Positions 1 to 5,888 of a DNA stretch of 6,857 nucleotides are shown in pieces. Both the position numbers and the translations under genes were made by a program. The notes below the pieces were generated by a model. The model had not been told where the DNA came from and did no database searches. It was given only the letters and a program-made list of their open reading frames with translations. The stretch is taken from contig CAZCXW010000062.1 in NCBI GenBank assembly GCA_964502785.1, forward strand, positions 1-6,857, in the 5' to 3' direction. Within the stretch, counting starts at the first letter, position 1, and every line of letters starts with the position of its first letter. The DNA comes from JAGVYE01 sp964502785. Its GTDB lineage: Archaea; Nanobdellota; Nanobdellia; Woesearchaeales; GW2011-AR9.

Positions 1-1
1 A

Positions 2-67
2 CAGTTATGGCGTAAGTTTGATGAAAAGATAGGTTTGCCCCTCCTTGACCTAAGCGAGAGAATATAA
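2..67 (+). CDS. possible C-terminal end of a protein, 5' part outside window
   Basis: Frame 2 is open from the window edge to a TAA at 65-67 and reads QLWRKFDEKIGLPLLDLSER then Ile, a composition that could be a real protein end. Twenty-one open codons can easily occur by chance, and I do not recognise a family. The other two plus frames close within about 30 bases. The promoter of the next gene begins shortly after this stop, which fits a gene end here. Weak call. Confidence 0.3.
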   Translation, partial: QLWRKFDEKIGLPLLDLSERI

Positions 68-81
68 CTCCAGAAGAATAA

Positions 82-100
82 TATTTTTAAAGTATATATC
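82..100 (+). promoter_or_regulatory. archaeal TATA-type promoter of the CADD-like gene
   Basis: The stretch contains a T-rich then A-rich segment (82-92) followed by TATATAT at 93-99, preceded by a purine-rich AAAG that could serve as the TFB recognition element. The TATATAT centre is about 28 bases before the ATG at 124, so the transcript would be leaderless or nearly so. A GGGTGG at 113-118 could act as a weak Shine-Dalgarno site if the start lies further upstream. Assigned by eye. Confidence 0.5.
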
Positions 101-123
101 ATTCAAAGCTTTGGGTGGTTTTA

Positions 124-810
124 ATGAATACATTACATACAATTGTTGAGCAAAAGCATCTCCTTAAGCATCCTTTTTATAAACTATGGTTAGATGGAAA
201 ATTACCTAAAGAAGCGTTGCAGAAATATACTGGCCAATAGTTCCAGTTGGTGACAAATTTACCGCGTTTTATTAGTACTCTTCACACTAATTGTAAAGAT
301 GAAACGACACGCCAACAATTGGTTAAGAATCTCATGGAAGAAGAGTTAGGACATGGAAACGGGAATATCGCGCATACTGAGCTATGGCTAGATTTCGCTG
401 AAGAGTTAGGTGTTTCCCGAAAAGACGTAAAAAATATACCATTATTAGAAGCAACTAAAGATGCTGTAAAAACAATCATGCAAGCTTGTCAACGTTCTTC
501 TGTAGAAGGTGCAGCATCTCTCTATGCCTATGAAAGCCAGGTTCCTGAGATTTCACAAGAGAAAATCAAAGGACTGCAGGAATTTTATAATATTTCTTCT
601 GAGAAAGCATTACGCTTTTTCGTCATTCACAGTGAAGCGGACAAGAAACACCGCGCGGTCTGGGAAGCAATGAGCAAAAAGTACGCTGTAACCGCAGAAC
701 TTCAACAAAAAGCAGAGAACGCAGCTCGTGAAACATCAGAAGCATTATGGAAGATGTTTGACGCCATGTATGAAGAATTCGTCCCGCAGGAAGTTAAGAT
801 GAGTTGCTAA
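124..810 (+). CDS. CADD-type self-sacrificing p-aminobenzoate synthase, interrupted by in-frame TAG
   Basis: Family: the PqqC/TENA-fold dimetal oxygenase CADD, which makes p-aminobenzoate for folate by cutting up one of its own tyrosines with O2 and using a lysine as amine donor. From ATG 124 the frame runs 229 codons to TAA, close to the chlamydial length. Codon 39 is TAG. Aligned by eye to C. trachomatis CADD as I remember it, Tyr19 (KHPFYKLW) matches sacrificial Tyr27, Tyr35 matches Tyr43, TAG39 matches Tyr47, and Lys147 (SQEKIKGL) matches donor Lys152. Metal ligands would be Glu73, His84, Glu137, His169, Asp173 and His176. The Glu73-to-His84 loop is about four residues longer than in Chlamydia. 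Everything after the TAG stays in frame without other lesions. A start at TTG 247 or GTG 250 would give about 187 residues without Tyr19 and Tyr35, so could not work by the known chemistry. Family call firm; whether full-length protein is made is unknown. Confidence 0.8.
238..240 (+). other. in-frame amber codon inside the CADD-like gene
   Basis: The frame reads CAA TAG TTC CAG between residues KYTGQ and FQLVTNLPRF. These two halves join into the usual helix-2 segment of the family, where the TAG position is a tyrosine in the chlamydial protein. One base change would restore TAT or TAC. Seen directly; whether it is a mutation, an error or a recoded codon cannot be decided from this window. 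Confidence 0.9.
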
Positions 811-1523
811 GGCGCATAGCCAGTTGGAAAACCAAAGAACACTTTCTGCCCAGCTTCTAAGCGGGCAGTATCAACACCAGCGAATTCGACGCTACAGACA
901 ATCCCCCTATTAAGCTTGGCGGCATCCTCAAATAATTTCGTTAATTCCGTTCCTTTCCCATAGGAATGGCTGATAGCATTTCCTGTGATTCCACATCCTT
1001 CTTGAGTTACGTATTTCTGGAGAACTGCAATAGGTTTATCGGCATTCCTCTGTCCAGAGTCAGTAATTCTAAGATACGTCCCTTGAGGCAAGGCAGATAA
1101 GGAGTAAGATCTCTTATCTTCTCTTTCAATAACAATGTTAGCGCCCAATAATTGTGGTGTTGCTTCATAACCTAGTAAAGCGCTTAATTCTTCACAATCT
1201 CCTAAAGAAACAGCGAAAATATGGCGATGCTCTCGAACCATGCTTCTTTTTGGAAGAATTTCTTTCTCACGTCCTGTAGATAACCGTACCGACTGATGAT
1301 GCCTATCACCGATAATTCCACTTGTATCTATTTCCAAATAAGGGACGACTTTGTTAACAGAATACTCTACGAGATGAGATTTACGTGTCATTCCAGAAGG
1401 TGAAACAAGGACTTGTGAAATTATACCAACTTCGGGAAGATTAGCTTTTAATAATTCATCTAATTTTGCTTTCTCGCCAGCTATGTAAGCCTCTAAATTA
1501 TTGTACAAATGCATCAAACTCAT
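807..1523 (-). CDS. MOSC-domain protein
   Basis: MOSC domains (molybdenum cofactor sulfurase C-terminal) are beta-barrel modules that bind or transfer sulfur or handle molybdopterin substrates; many stand-alone members have no assigned reaction. Here the signature GIIGDRHH lies at 69-76, followed by an HRHIFAVSLGDCEELS segment, the LLGANIVIE strand (125-133), LPQGTYLRI (145-153) and the closing RGIVCSVEFAGV...LEAGQKVFFG (206-231). Cysteines are 110, 177 and 210; Cys210 in the last barrel segment is the best candidate for a functional thiol. About 33 N-terminal residues look helical and precede the domain. The TAG stop at 807-809 overlaps the TAA of the convergent CADD-like gene. A box A on the minus strand fits a leaderless start at Met4 (ATG ending at 1514) better than Met1, so the protein may be 235 residues. 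Family likely; substrate unknown. Confidence 0.8.
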   Translation of the reverse strand: MSLMHLYNNLEAYIAGEKAKLDELLKANLPEVGIISQVLVSPSGMTRKSHLVEYSVNKVVPYLEIDTSGIIGDRHHQSVRLSTGREKEILPKRSMVREHRHIFAVSLGDCEELSALLGYEATPQLLGANIVIEREDKRSYSLSALPQGTYLRITDSGQRNADKPIAVLQKYVTQEGCGITGNAISHSYGKGTELTKLFEDAAKLNRGIVCSVEFAGVDTARLEAGQKVFFGFPTGYAP

Positions 1524-1537
1524 TTGGTTAAAGAATA

Positions 1538-1545
1538 CTTAAAAA
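1538..1545 (-). promoter_or_regulatory. box A of the MOSC gene
   Basis: On the minus strand the sequence reads AAGATTTTTAAGTA, a box-A-like TTTTTAAG with purines before it. Its centre is about 27.5 bases from the ATG of Met4 (1514) but only 18.5 from Met1 (1523), which favours Met4 as a leaderless start if this element is used. Assigned by eye. Confidence 0.4.
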
Positions 1546-1571
1546 TCTTATGAAAAAAAGAAATCAAACAA

Positions 1572-1581
1572 AAATATTAAA
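1572..1581 (+). promoter_or_regulatory. possible TATA element of the MinD operon
   Basis: AAATATTAAA in the divergent intergenic region is the best A/T element before the MinD gene. It predicts a start near 1600-1604 and therefore a short leader of about 20 bases, unlike the leaderless neighbours. The whole stretch is A-rich, so this is a weak assignment. Confidence 0.3.
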
Positions 1582-1600
1582 AACTTCTCTCATATTCATC

Positions 1601-1618
1601 CCTCTATTCAAAAGAGGA
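1601..1618 (+). promoter_or_regulatory. Shine-Dalgarno site inside a small inverted repeat, before MinD
   Basis: AGAGGA (1613-1618) lies three bases before the ATG at 1622 and matches the archaeal anti-Shine-Dalgarno. CCTCT at 1601-1605 is exactly complementary to AGAGG at 1613-1617 with a seven-base loop, so a five-pair hairpin could hide the site. The Shine-Dalgarno call supports 1622 over the upstream ATG at 1550; the hairpin may be chance. Confidence 0.45.
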
Positions 1619-1621
1619 ACT

Positions 1622-2341
1622 ATGACAAAATTCATTGCATTCGTATCCGGAAAAGGAGGAGTAGGCAAAACAACGTCCGTTATCAACGTCGGGCAAGCAT
1701 TAACAAATTTAGGAAAACGTGTTATTTTGCTGGATGGAAATGTTGTTACACCGAACATTGGCATTTACTTAGGATTTATTAACCCCAAGGCCACATTAAA
1801 CAATTTTCTACGGAAGGAAAAAGACTTAAAAGACATAACGTACACGCATGAAAGCGGTTTGTCATTTATTCCTGCTTCTACGTCCCTTCATGAATTCCAG
1901 AAAACGAACATTCAGAAACTACCAGAGATTTTTAAGCATCTCGATAATACCGCAGACTTAGTTTTAGTTGATGCCCCAAGCGGCTTAGGCTACGACGTTG
2001 AACAGGTCCTTAAGTTATCTGATGAAGTTCTTGTTGTTGTGAATCCAACGTTGAGTTCTGTCATCGATGGGCTTAAAACCATCCAATTAGCTAAAAATCA
2101 GCATACCACCATAGCGGGAATAATCCTAAACATGTCAAATCGCGGACGGAACGAAATGAAACCTGCAGAAATCGAAGCTATTCTCGGACAACAAATTATT
2201 GCCAACGTAAAAAATGAACGAAAAATGAGAAAAGCGCTGCACAAACAAAGTCCCGTGAGCTACCTTTATCCTCGTTCTGGAGTTGCCAAGCAGTTTCGCC
2301 TCGTCGCCGAACATATCGGCTTAATTCGGAAAGTCGCATGA
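1622..2341 (+). CDS. MinD/ParA-family deviant Walker A ATPase
   Basis: MinD/ParA ATPases dimerise on ATP and act as membrane- or nucleoid-bound switches that position division, motility or other cell machinery. This 239-residue protein has the deviant Walker A GKGGVGKTT at 10-18 with signature Lys11 and P-loop Lys16, Walker A' as LLDGN (36-40, with Asn where many MinD proteins have an acidic residue), IPAS at 83-86 and Walker B LVLVDAPSG at 113-121. The last residues (about 225-239, FRLVAEHIGLIRKVA) could form a membrane-targeting amphipathic helix, which is inference. An ATG at 1550 in the same frame would add 24 basic residues before the first strand; I prefer 1622 because it has a Shine-Dalgarno site and MinD proteins usually begin right at KxIxxxSGKGGVGKT. 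The stop overlaps the next start as ATGA, so the two are probably translated together. Which process it positions is not visible. Confidence 0.88.
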   Translation: MTKFIAFVSGKGGVGKTTSVINVGQALTNLGKRVILLDGNVVTPNIGIYLGFINPKATLNNFLRKEKDLKDITYTHESGLSFIPASTSLHEFQKTNIQKLPEIFKHLDNTADLVLVDAPSGLGYDVEQVLKLSDEVLVVVNPTLSSVIDGLKTIQLAKNQHTTIAGIILNMSNRGRNEMKPAEIEAILGQQIIANVKNERKMRKALHKQSPVSYLYPRSGVAKQFRLVAEHIGLIRKVA

Positions 2342-2853
2342 AATCCCAACACCGCTTTCACTTAACCCAAAAAGGTTGGACGGAAAGAGAATTACAACAC
2401 GCTGAGAGTGTTCTAGATCGTACTGCACGTCATGATGTCCATTTTTCAAAAATTGTCTTCTGGAGCGCAATCCTTGTGATCGTCTTCGCAAATATTATCG
2501 TTTCCATCGCTTTAGTGATGTTCCTCATCGTTCTTGAAAATTGGGTTTTGTACAGCCTTATCATCATCATGGCCCTATTAGTAGGCATTCTCTACAACTT
2601 TCTTATCACAAACATCGGCCACTTGGAACAAAAACACCATATTTTAGCAAGTATTTTAATCCCTTCTCTTTCGTTGCTGAACATCATCGGCATGGTTATT
2701 CTCGCAAATAAATTTATTACCAGCCTAAAAATCGAAAAAGCCCACGATCCTTTGTTCATCGGCTTTCTCTTTGCCGCAGCTTTTATTGTTCCATATCTCA
2801 TTAGCAGGATCACGGAACAGCAATATTTAAAAAAAGCAGTTCCTCTTCAGTAA
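2338..2853 (+). CDS. four-helix membrane protein coupled to the MinD-type ATPase
   Basis: I cannot name the family. The 171 residues start with a soluble, charged segment of about 36 residues (HRFHLTQKGWTERELQHAE), followed by hydrophobic stretches at about 38-66, 69-90, 102-125 and 138-156 and a short basic tail. The first stretch is long for one helix. The start ATG overlaps the MinD stop by four bases and no strong Shine-Dalgarno is visible, so it should be made by coupled re-initiation in step with the ATPase. A membrane anchor or receptor for the MinD-type protein is the simplest idea, with the N-terminal segment as contact surface; this rests on gene order only. The hydrophobic pattern makes the coding call solid. 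Confidence 0.8.
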   Translation: MKSQHRFHLTQKGWTERELQHAESVLDRTARHDVHFSKIVFWSAILVIVFANIIVSIALVMFLIVLENWVLYSLIIIMALLVGILYNFLITNIGHLEQKHHILASILIPSLSLLNIIGMVILANKFITSLKIEKAHDPLFIGFLFAAAFIVPYLISRITEQQYLKKAVPLQ

Positions 2854-2856
2854 GGG

Positions 2857-3309
2857 ATGGTCACGGTTGATGATCTTATTGGTATTACATTTAATGGTTT
2901 CTTTCAAAGAGATCCTAGACTTGCCGCAATATCTCATGACTGGAGAAAAACATTTGGCATACCCGCACGACAATCTACTGCTGATGAACGTCAGGAGTTT
3001 TCAGTGAAGTTTCTTATTTATAATCCAGAAAACGGGCTCATTATTGGTTATGGACACGATATTGCGGGAGAATCAGGATTAGTGGGAGAAATAGATAGAG
3101 ATCAGATTAAATTCTATAAAGCGTATGCCGGCAAACGATCACCCCTTCCCGCAGGAAATGATCGAATCCATTTCATCATCTACGAAGGCAAGATTGACCA
3201 AATTAATGGAATCATTTCCTTACAAGGAACATACAAGCCATTAAGCAGACCATTTGAAGAACTATCAATCTACCAGGGGACATGGCAGCTTCAAGCAGAA
3301 AGAAAATAA
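2857..3309 (+). CDS. hypothetical beta-rich small protein, third gene of the MinD operon
   Basis: The family is not recognised. The 150-residue protein has no signal peptide or membrane segment and begins three bases after the stop of the membrane protein gene. From about residue 48 it alternates strands and Gly turns: FSVKFLIYNP, IIGYGHDIAG (62-71), LVGEI, IKFYKAYAG (84-92), IHFIIYEGKI (104-113), GIISLQGTYK, then YQGTWQLQ near the end. This resembles small calycin-like barrels that carry a G-x-G-x-D-x-x-G turn, an F-x-K-x-Y strand and a closing G-x-W strand, so a ligand-binding or sensory barrel is possible, but that is pattern matching by eye. The first 45 residues look helical and may be a separate segment. 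A job with the MinD-type ATPase is suggested by position alone. Confidence 0.72.
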   Translation: MVTVDDLIGITFNGFFQRDPRLAAISHDWRKTFGIPARQSTADERQEFSVKFLIYNPENGLIIGYGHDIAGESGLVGEIDRDQIKFYKAYAGKRSPLPAGNDRIHFIIYEGKIDQINGIISLQGTYKPLSRPFEELSIYQGTWQLQAERK

Positions 3310-3327
3310 AATTCTCGGCTTCGTAAT

Positions 3328-3337
3328 CTTTATTAAC
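3328..3337 (+). promoter_or_regulatory. box A of the VTT-domain gene
   Basis: CTTTATTAAC in the 49-base gap is centred about 26.5 bases before the ATG at 3359, the spacing of a leaderless archaeal promoter. No Shine-Dalgarno is visible before this ATG, which agrees with a leaderless mRNA. It would separate this gene from the MinD operon. Confidence 0.55.
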
Positions 3338-3358
3338 GTATAGACCATTTTTGCATAG

Positions 3359-3955
3359 ATGACACTATTCTCGTCTCTTAAAAAACTCTACATTTGGGTT
3401 CTCTCATGGGCAGAATCAAAATATGGAAGTGTGGCTCTATGCCTTCTTGCGTTTATGGAATCTTCTTTCTTCCCGATTCCACCCGATGTGCTGCAAATCG
3501 CTCTTTCCGTTTCCAAACCAAAAAAATCATTTTATTATGCTTTCCTTGCCTCTGTTTTCTCTATTCTTGGAGGAATCCTTGGCTATTTTATTGGCCTTTT
3601 TCTCTTTGAAAGTATCGGGAAATTTATTATCAACGGTTTAGGATATGAACAACAATTTCAGTTCGTAGGAGAATTATTCAAACAAAATGCTTTCCTAGCC
3701 ATCCTTGGAGCGGCATTTACGCCAATTCCTTACAAGATATTTACCATTGCTTCCGGCTTTTGGCAGGTAGGATTAGAAATTCTTATTATTGCTTCCGTTA
3801 TTGGCCGTTCCGCAAGATTCTTTTTTGTCGCAACTCTCATGTACTTCTTCGGACAACGCGTTAAAGAATTCATTGAGAAATATTTCAACCTCTTAAGTTT
3901 TCTCATCTTTATTATGATTGTTTTAGGATATGTAGCCGTAAGGTATGTGATGTGA
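3359..3955 (+). CDS. DedA/VTT-family membrane protein, YqaA-like
   Basis: DedA (SNARE-associated, VTT-domain) proteins are integral membrane proteins; characterised members move or flip lipid carriers such as undecaprenyl phosphate and phospholipids. The 198 residues fit the short YqaA-like branch. Typical motifs are present: ESSFFPIPPDVLQ at 34-46 (re-entrant loop with acidic Glu34), SILGGILGYFIG at 68-79, FTPIPYKIFTIASG at 120-133 (second re-entrant loop) and GRSARFF at 149-155 with conserved arginines. Hydrophobic segments lie near 22-33, 58-82, 112-133, 139-163 and 177-194. The ATG at 3359 is preceded directly by an in-frame TAG and lies at leaderless distance from a box A, so the start is well fixed. 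In an archaeon the substrate might be a polyprenyl-phosphate carrier, which is inference. Confidence 0.87.
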   Translation: MTLFSSLKKLYIWVLSWAESKYGSVALCLLAFMESSFFPIPPDVLQIALSVSKPKKSFYYAFLASVFSILGGILGYFIGLFLFESIGKFIINGLGYEQQFQFVGELFKQNAFLAILGAAFTPIPYKIFTIASGFWQVGLEILIIASVIGRSARFFFVATLMYFFGQRVKEFIEKYFNLLSFLIFIMIVLGYVAVRYVM

Positions 3956-3962
3956 GAGGATA

Positions 3963-3972
3963 CTTTTAAATA
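3963..3972 (+). promoter_or_regulatory. box A of the cysteine-containing lipoprotein-like gene
   Basis: CTTTTAAATA is a near-ideal archaeal box A, with purine-rich GAGGATA before it, centred 27.5 bases from the ATG at 3995. This is the clearest promoter in the window and predicts a leaderless transcript. It starts eight bases after the stop of the preceding gene. Confidence 0.65.
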
Positions 3973-3994
3973 CTCACTAACCTCAAGAGTTAAC

Positions 3995-4429
3995 ATGAAA
4001 ACTATTGCTCTTATAATTTTATTCTTTCTCATAACTATTTCAAGCTGTAAAAATGAGGACATTCCAAAGATTGACTGCGCCAACCTTCAAAAAGACTTTC
4101 AAACATATCTCAAAAAAAGTAGGCTTCCTTTTGATAATCCCGATTCGATATGTTATGATTTTAATTTGGGAACAGATGTGAGTAAAGTTGAACCAAAATG
4201 GGCAGTAGCCAAAGTGACGAAGATGGATCCTATTGCGCATAGAGTGGAATTTGAAGGAGAAAAAGATGAAGATATACCCTTTCCATACGACCCCATATAC
4301 AAAGTAGGTCAATATTACAAAGTGGATATAATCAATAAATGTCGAACCATTTTAATTTGGGTTAGCAGCAGCCTGCCTTCTCCAATAGAAAAAACGATTG
4401 TGAAACCGCAAAGAGTAGATTGTAAATAA
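3995..4429 (+). CDS. putative secreted lipoprotein with four further cysteines
   Basis: No family recognised. The 144-residue product starts with a short signal: Lys2, a hydrophobic run (IALIILFFLITI) and ISSC, which fits a lipobox with Cys18 as lipidation site. Signal cleavage at that point is likely but not proven; archaeal lipoboxes are less well defined than bacterial ones. The mature part has Cys28, Cys53, Cys116 and Cys143, enough for two disulfides. Its centre, WAVAKVTKMDPIAHRVEFEG followed by PYDPIYKVGQYYKVDI, reads like a small beta-barrel or OB-like unit. It has its own strong leaderless promoter and ends exactly where the convergent gene ends. The job is unknown; position suggests only an exported surface protein. 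Confidence 0.72.
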   Translation: MKTIALIILFFLITISSCKNEDIPKIDCANLQKDFQTYLKKSRLPFDNPDSICYDFNLGTDVSKVEPKWAVAKVTKMDPIAHRVEFEGEKDEDIPFPYDPIYKVGQYYKVDIINKCRTILIWVSSSLPSPIEKTIVKPQRVDCK

Positions 4430-4438
4430 TTATTTTTT
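4424..4438. terminator. palindromic A/T junction between convergent genes, possible terminator
   Basis: AAATAATTATTT (4424-4435) is a perfect 12-base palindrome in which the two convergent TAA stops lie back to back (4427-4429 and 4430-4432) with no spacer. On the plus strand it runs into six T residues (4433-4438), which resembles an archaeal oligo-T terminator for the lipoprotein-like gene. On the minus strand the T content is lower. Assigned from sequence alone. Confidence 0.35.
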
Positions 4439-5887
4439 GCTTGATTTAGGCGGTGGTGTTTTTAACAATTTTACAAACCCTTTCATCGCATTCACTTCAA
4501 CATAATCACCATCGTTTAAAATTTTGGTCGCATTTTTCGTGTTTACGATGCATGGTTTTTTTAATTCGCGAGAAATGATCGCCGCATGGCAGGTCACTCC
4601 TCCCTCATCTGTAACAATAGCAGCAGCTTTTCGCATGACTGGAACGAAATCTTGCCGCGTCATAGCGGCAACGAGCACCATCCCTTCCTTTACTTTAGAA
4701 AGGTCTTTGTTAGTATAAACCAGAGCAACGATACCGCAACCTTTGCCAGGTGAACCAATAATACCTTTGATTGTGAAATCATCTACTTTTTTATCTTGTG
4801 GTAATACTTTTTGTGCTTTTTCAAACGCTTTTTTCCCTGAATAAATCTCTACATTATCTCCCCGTTGAATAAGGAGAAAACTTTTTTCCCTCTCTTTGAC
4901 TAATTCTTGAGGAAATAATTTATCGTGCTGTAAGAAATGAATTATTTCTTCATTTGTAAGAAGAGCCGTTTGACTTATGCTTAATCCAAATCTTCGCCCC
5001 GCATCTTCGTAGAAATGACGTAACTGCAAGTTAAGTTTCTGCCGGATCATATCCCGATAATCACGAAGAAAGACATTTTCTTTAAGGAAACGAATCAAAA
5101 GTTGCGCATTTTCATCTAGTTTTAAATTTTTTACTGCATTTTTTCTTTCTTCTCTGTTACGACGGAGCTGTTCTTGGATATTTTCAAGCTCTTTTTGAGG
5201 ATTATTTATTTCATTTAATTCTTGTAAGAAATGTTCTTTACGATAAGGCTCATGATCAAAATCGAAAAGAGGGATGTGTTGATATTTTTCAGTATGTTTC
5301 TCGATTTCTTTTAAATCAATTTTTCCATTCTTTGAAAAAAGTAAAGAAAGGTTGAGTAAATCTATCCGTTCTTGAAGAATATCATTAGTTTCATTTGCCT
5401 TTGATAATATAAGTAAATAATCTTCAGCTTTTTCTTTGCTTTTTGTGATTTCTTGCAATTTCTTTAAAACAACTACGGTTAATGGTTCAGCAATATTAAA
5501 AACAGTCCACATCCTAATATAAAACTGTTCTACTCTTGGAAGAATAAAATGTTGATAGATAGTAAGAAGTTCTTCATTCGATAAAGCGGATAAATTAACA
5601 GATAATTTTCTCCTAACTTCCCGTAAAATCCTTTCCAGACTTCTTTGCGCATCTTTATGAAACACTTTAAGAAAATGTTTGTCTTCCAAAAGTCTGTACA
5701 ATCCTGCAATATACCTTGAATGCTCGACTTCATCAACATAATATTCTGTCTTTTTTCCATCATTAAAAACAAGAGTATTGAGAACCGAAACCCCATACAC
5801 ATTTCGCATAGCCATTCCCCACGCGTAATTCCATGCTTGCGCGACTTGTACTGCTAATCGCCTTGTGATATATTTCTTCCACACCAT
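4430..5887 (-). CDS. stand-alone PEP-utilising-enzyme mobile (phosphohistidine) domain protein with helical N-terminal region
   Basis: The C-terminal 115 residues are the swivelling phosphohistidine domain of PEP synthase, pyruvate phosphate dikinase and related phosphotransferases: IKGIIGSPGKGCGIV (373-387), VLVAAMTRQDFVPVM (404-418), then AIVTDEGGVTCHAAIISREL (423-442) with catalytic His434 beside Cys433 and Thr432, and closing strand DGDYVEVNAMKGFVKLL. The 370 residues before it are mostly helical, with a coiled-coil-like stretch at about 222-256, and loosely recall the linker of rifampin-phosphotransferase-like proteins (opening W-x-K-x-x-T-R). No N-terminal ATP-binding domain and no C-terminal PEP-binding TIM barrel is present, so donor and acceptor are unknown and may be separate proteins. 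The start is one base after the stop of the hydrolase gene, with AGGAAG before it, so the pair is one operon. Domain call firm; function open. Confidence 0.85.
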   Translation of the reverse strand: MVWKKYITRRLAVQVAQAWNYAWGMAMRNVYGVSVLNTLVFNDGKKTEYYVDEVEHSRYIAGLYRLLEDKHFLKVFHKDAQRSLERILREVRRKLSVNLSALSNEELLTIYQHFILPRVEQFYIRMWTVFNIAEPLTVVVLKKLQEITKSKEKAEDYLLILSKANETNDILQERIDLLNLSLLFSKNGKIDLKEIEKHTEKYQHIPLFDFDHEPYRKEHFLQELNEINNPQKELENIQEQLRRNREERKNAVKNLKLDENAQLLIRFLKENVFLRDYRDMIRQKLNLQLRHFYEDAGRRFGLSISQTALLTNEEIIHFLQHDKLFPQELVKEREKSFLLIQRGDNVEIYSGKKAFEKAQKVLPQDKKVDDFTIKGIIGSPGKGCGIVALVYTNKDLSKVKEGMVLVAAMTRQDFVPVMRKAAAIVTDEGGVTCHAAIISRELKKPCIVNTKNATKILNDGDYVEVNAMKGFVKLLKTPPPKSSKK

Positions 5888-5888
5888 C

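Noticed and set aside
247..810. Separate shorter gene starting at TTG 247 or GTG 250
   Set aside because: The 38 codons before the TAG continue the same protein family in the same frame from ATG 124, which has a proper promoter; the short form lacks the substrate tyrosine and part of the fold.
1550..1621. N-terminal extension of the MinD-type protein from ATG 1550
   Set aside because: The ATG at 1622 has a Shine-Dalgarno site and starts right at the first strand of the fold; the extension overlaps the probable promoter.
3394..3641. Two plus-strand frames of about 70 codons within the VTT gene
   Set aside because: Both are out-of-frame shadows of a gene with clear DedA/VTT motifs.
3730..4083. 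117-codon minus-strand frame
   Set aside because: It lies antisense to the end of the VTT gene and the start of the lipoprotein-like gene, spans their promoter, and has no recognisable domain.
4040..4312. 90-codon minus-strand frame
   Set aside because: Antisense shadow of the lipoprotein-like gene with no family features or promoter.
5530..5802. 90-codon minus-strand frame inside the phosphohistidine-domain gene
   Set aside because: It overlaps a long, well-supported gene in another frame of the same strand and shows no family features.
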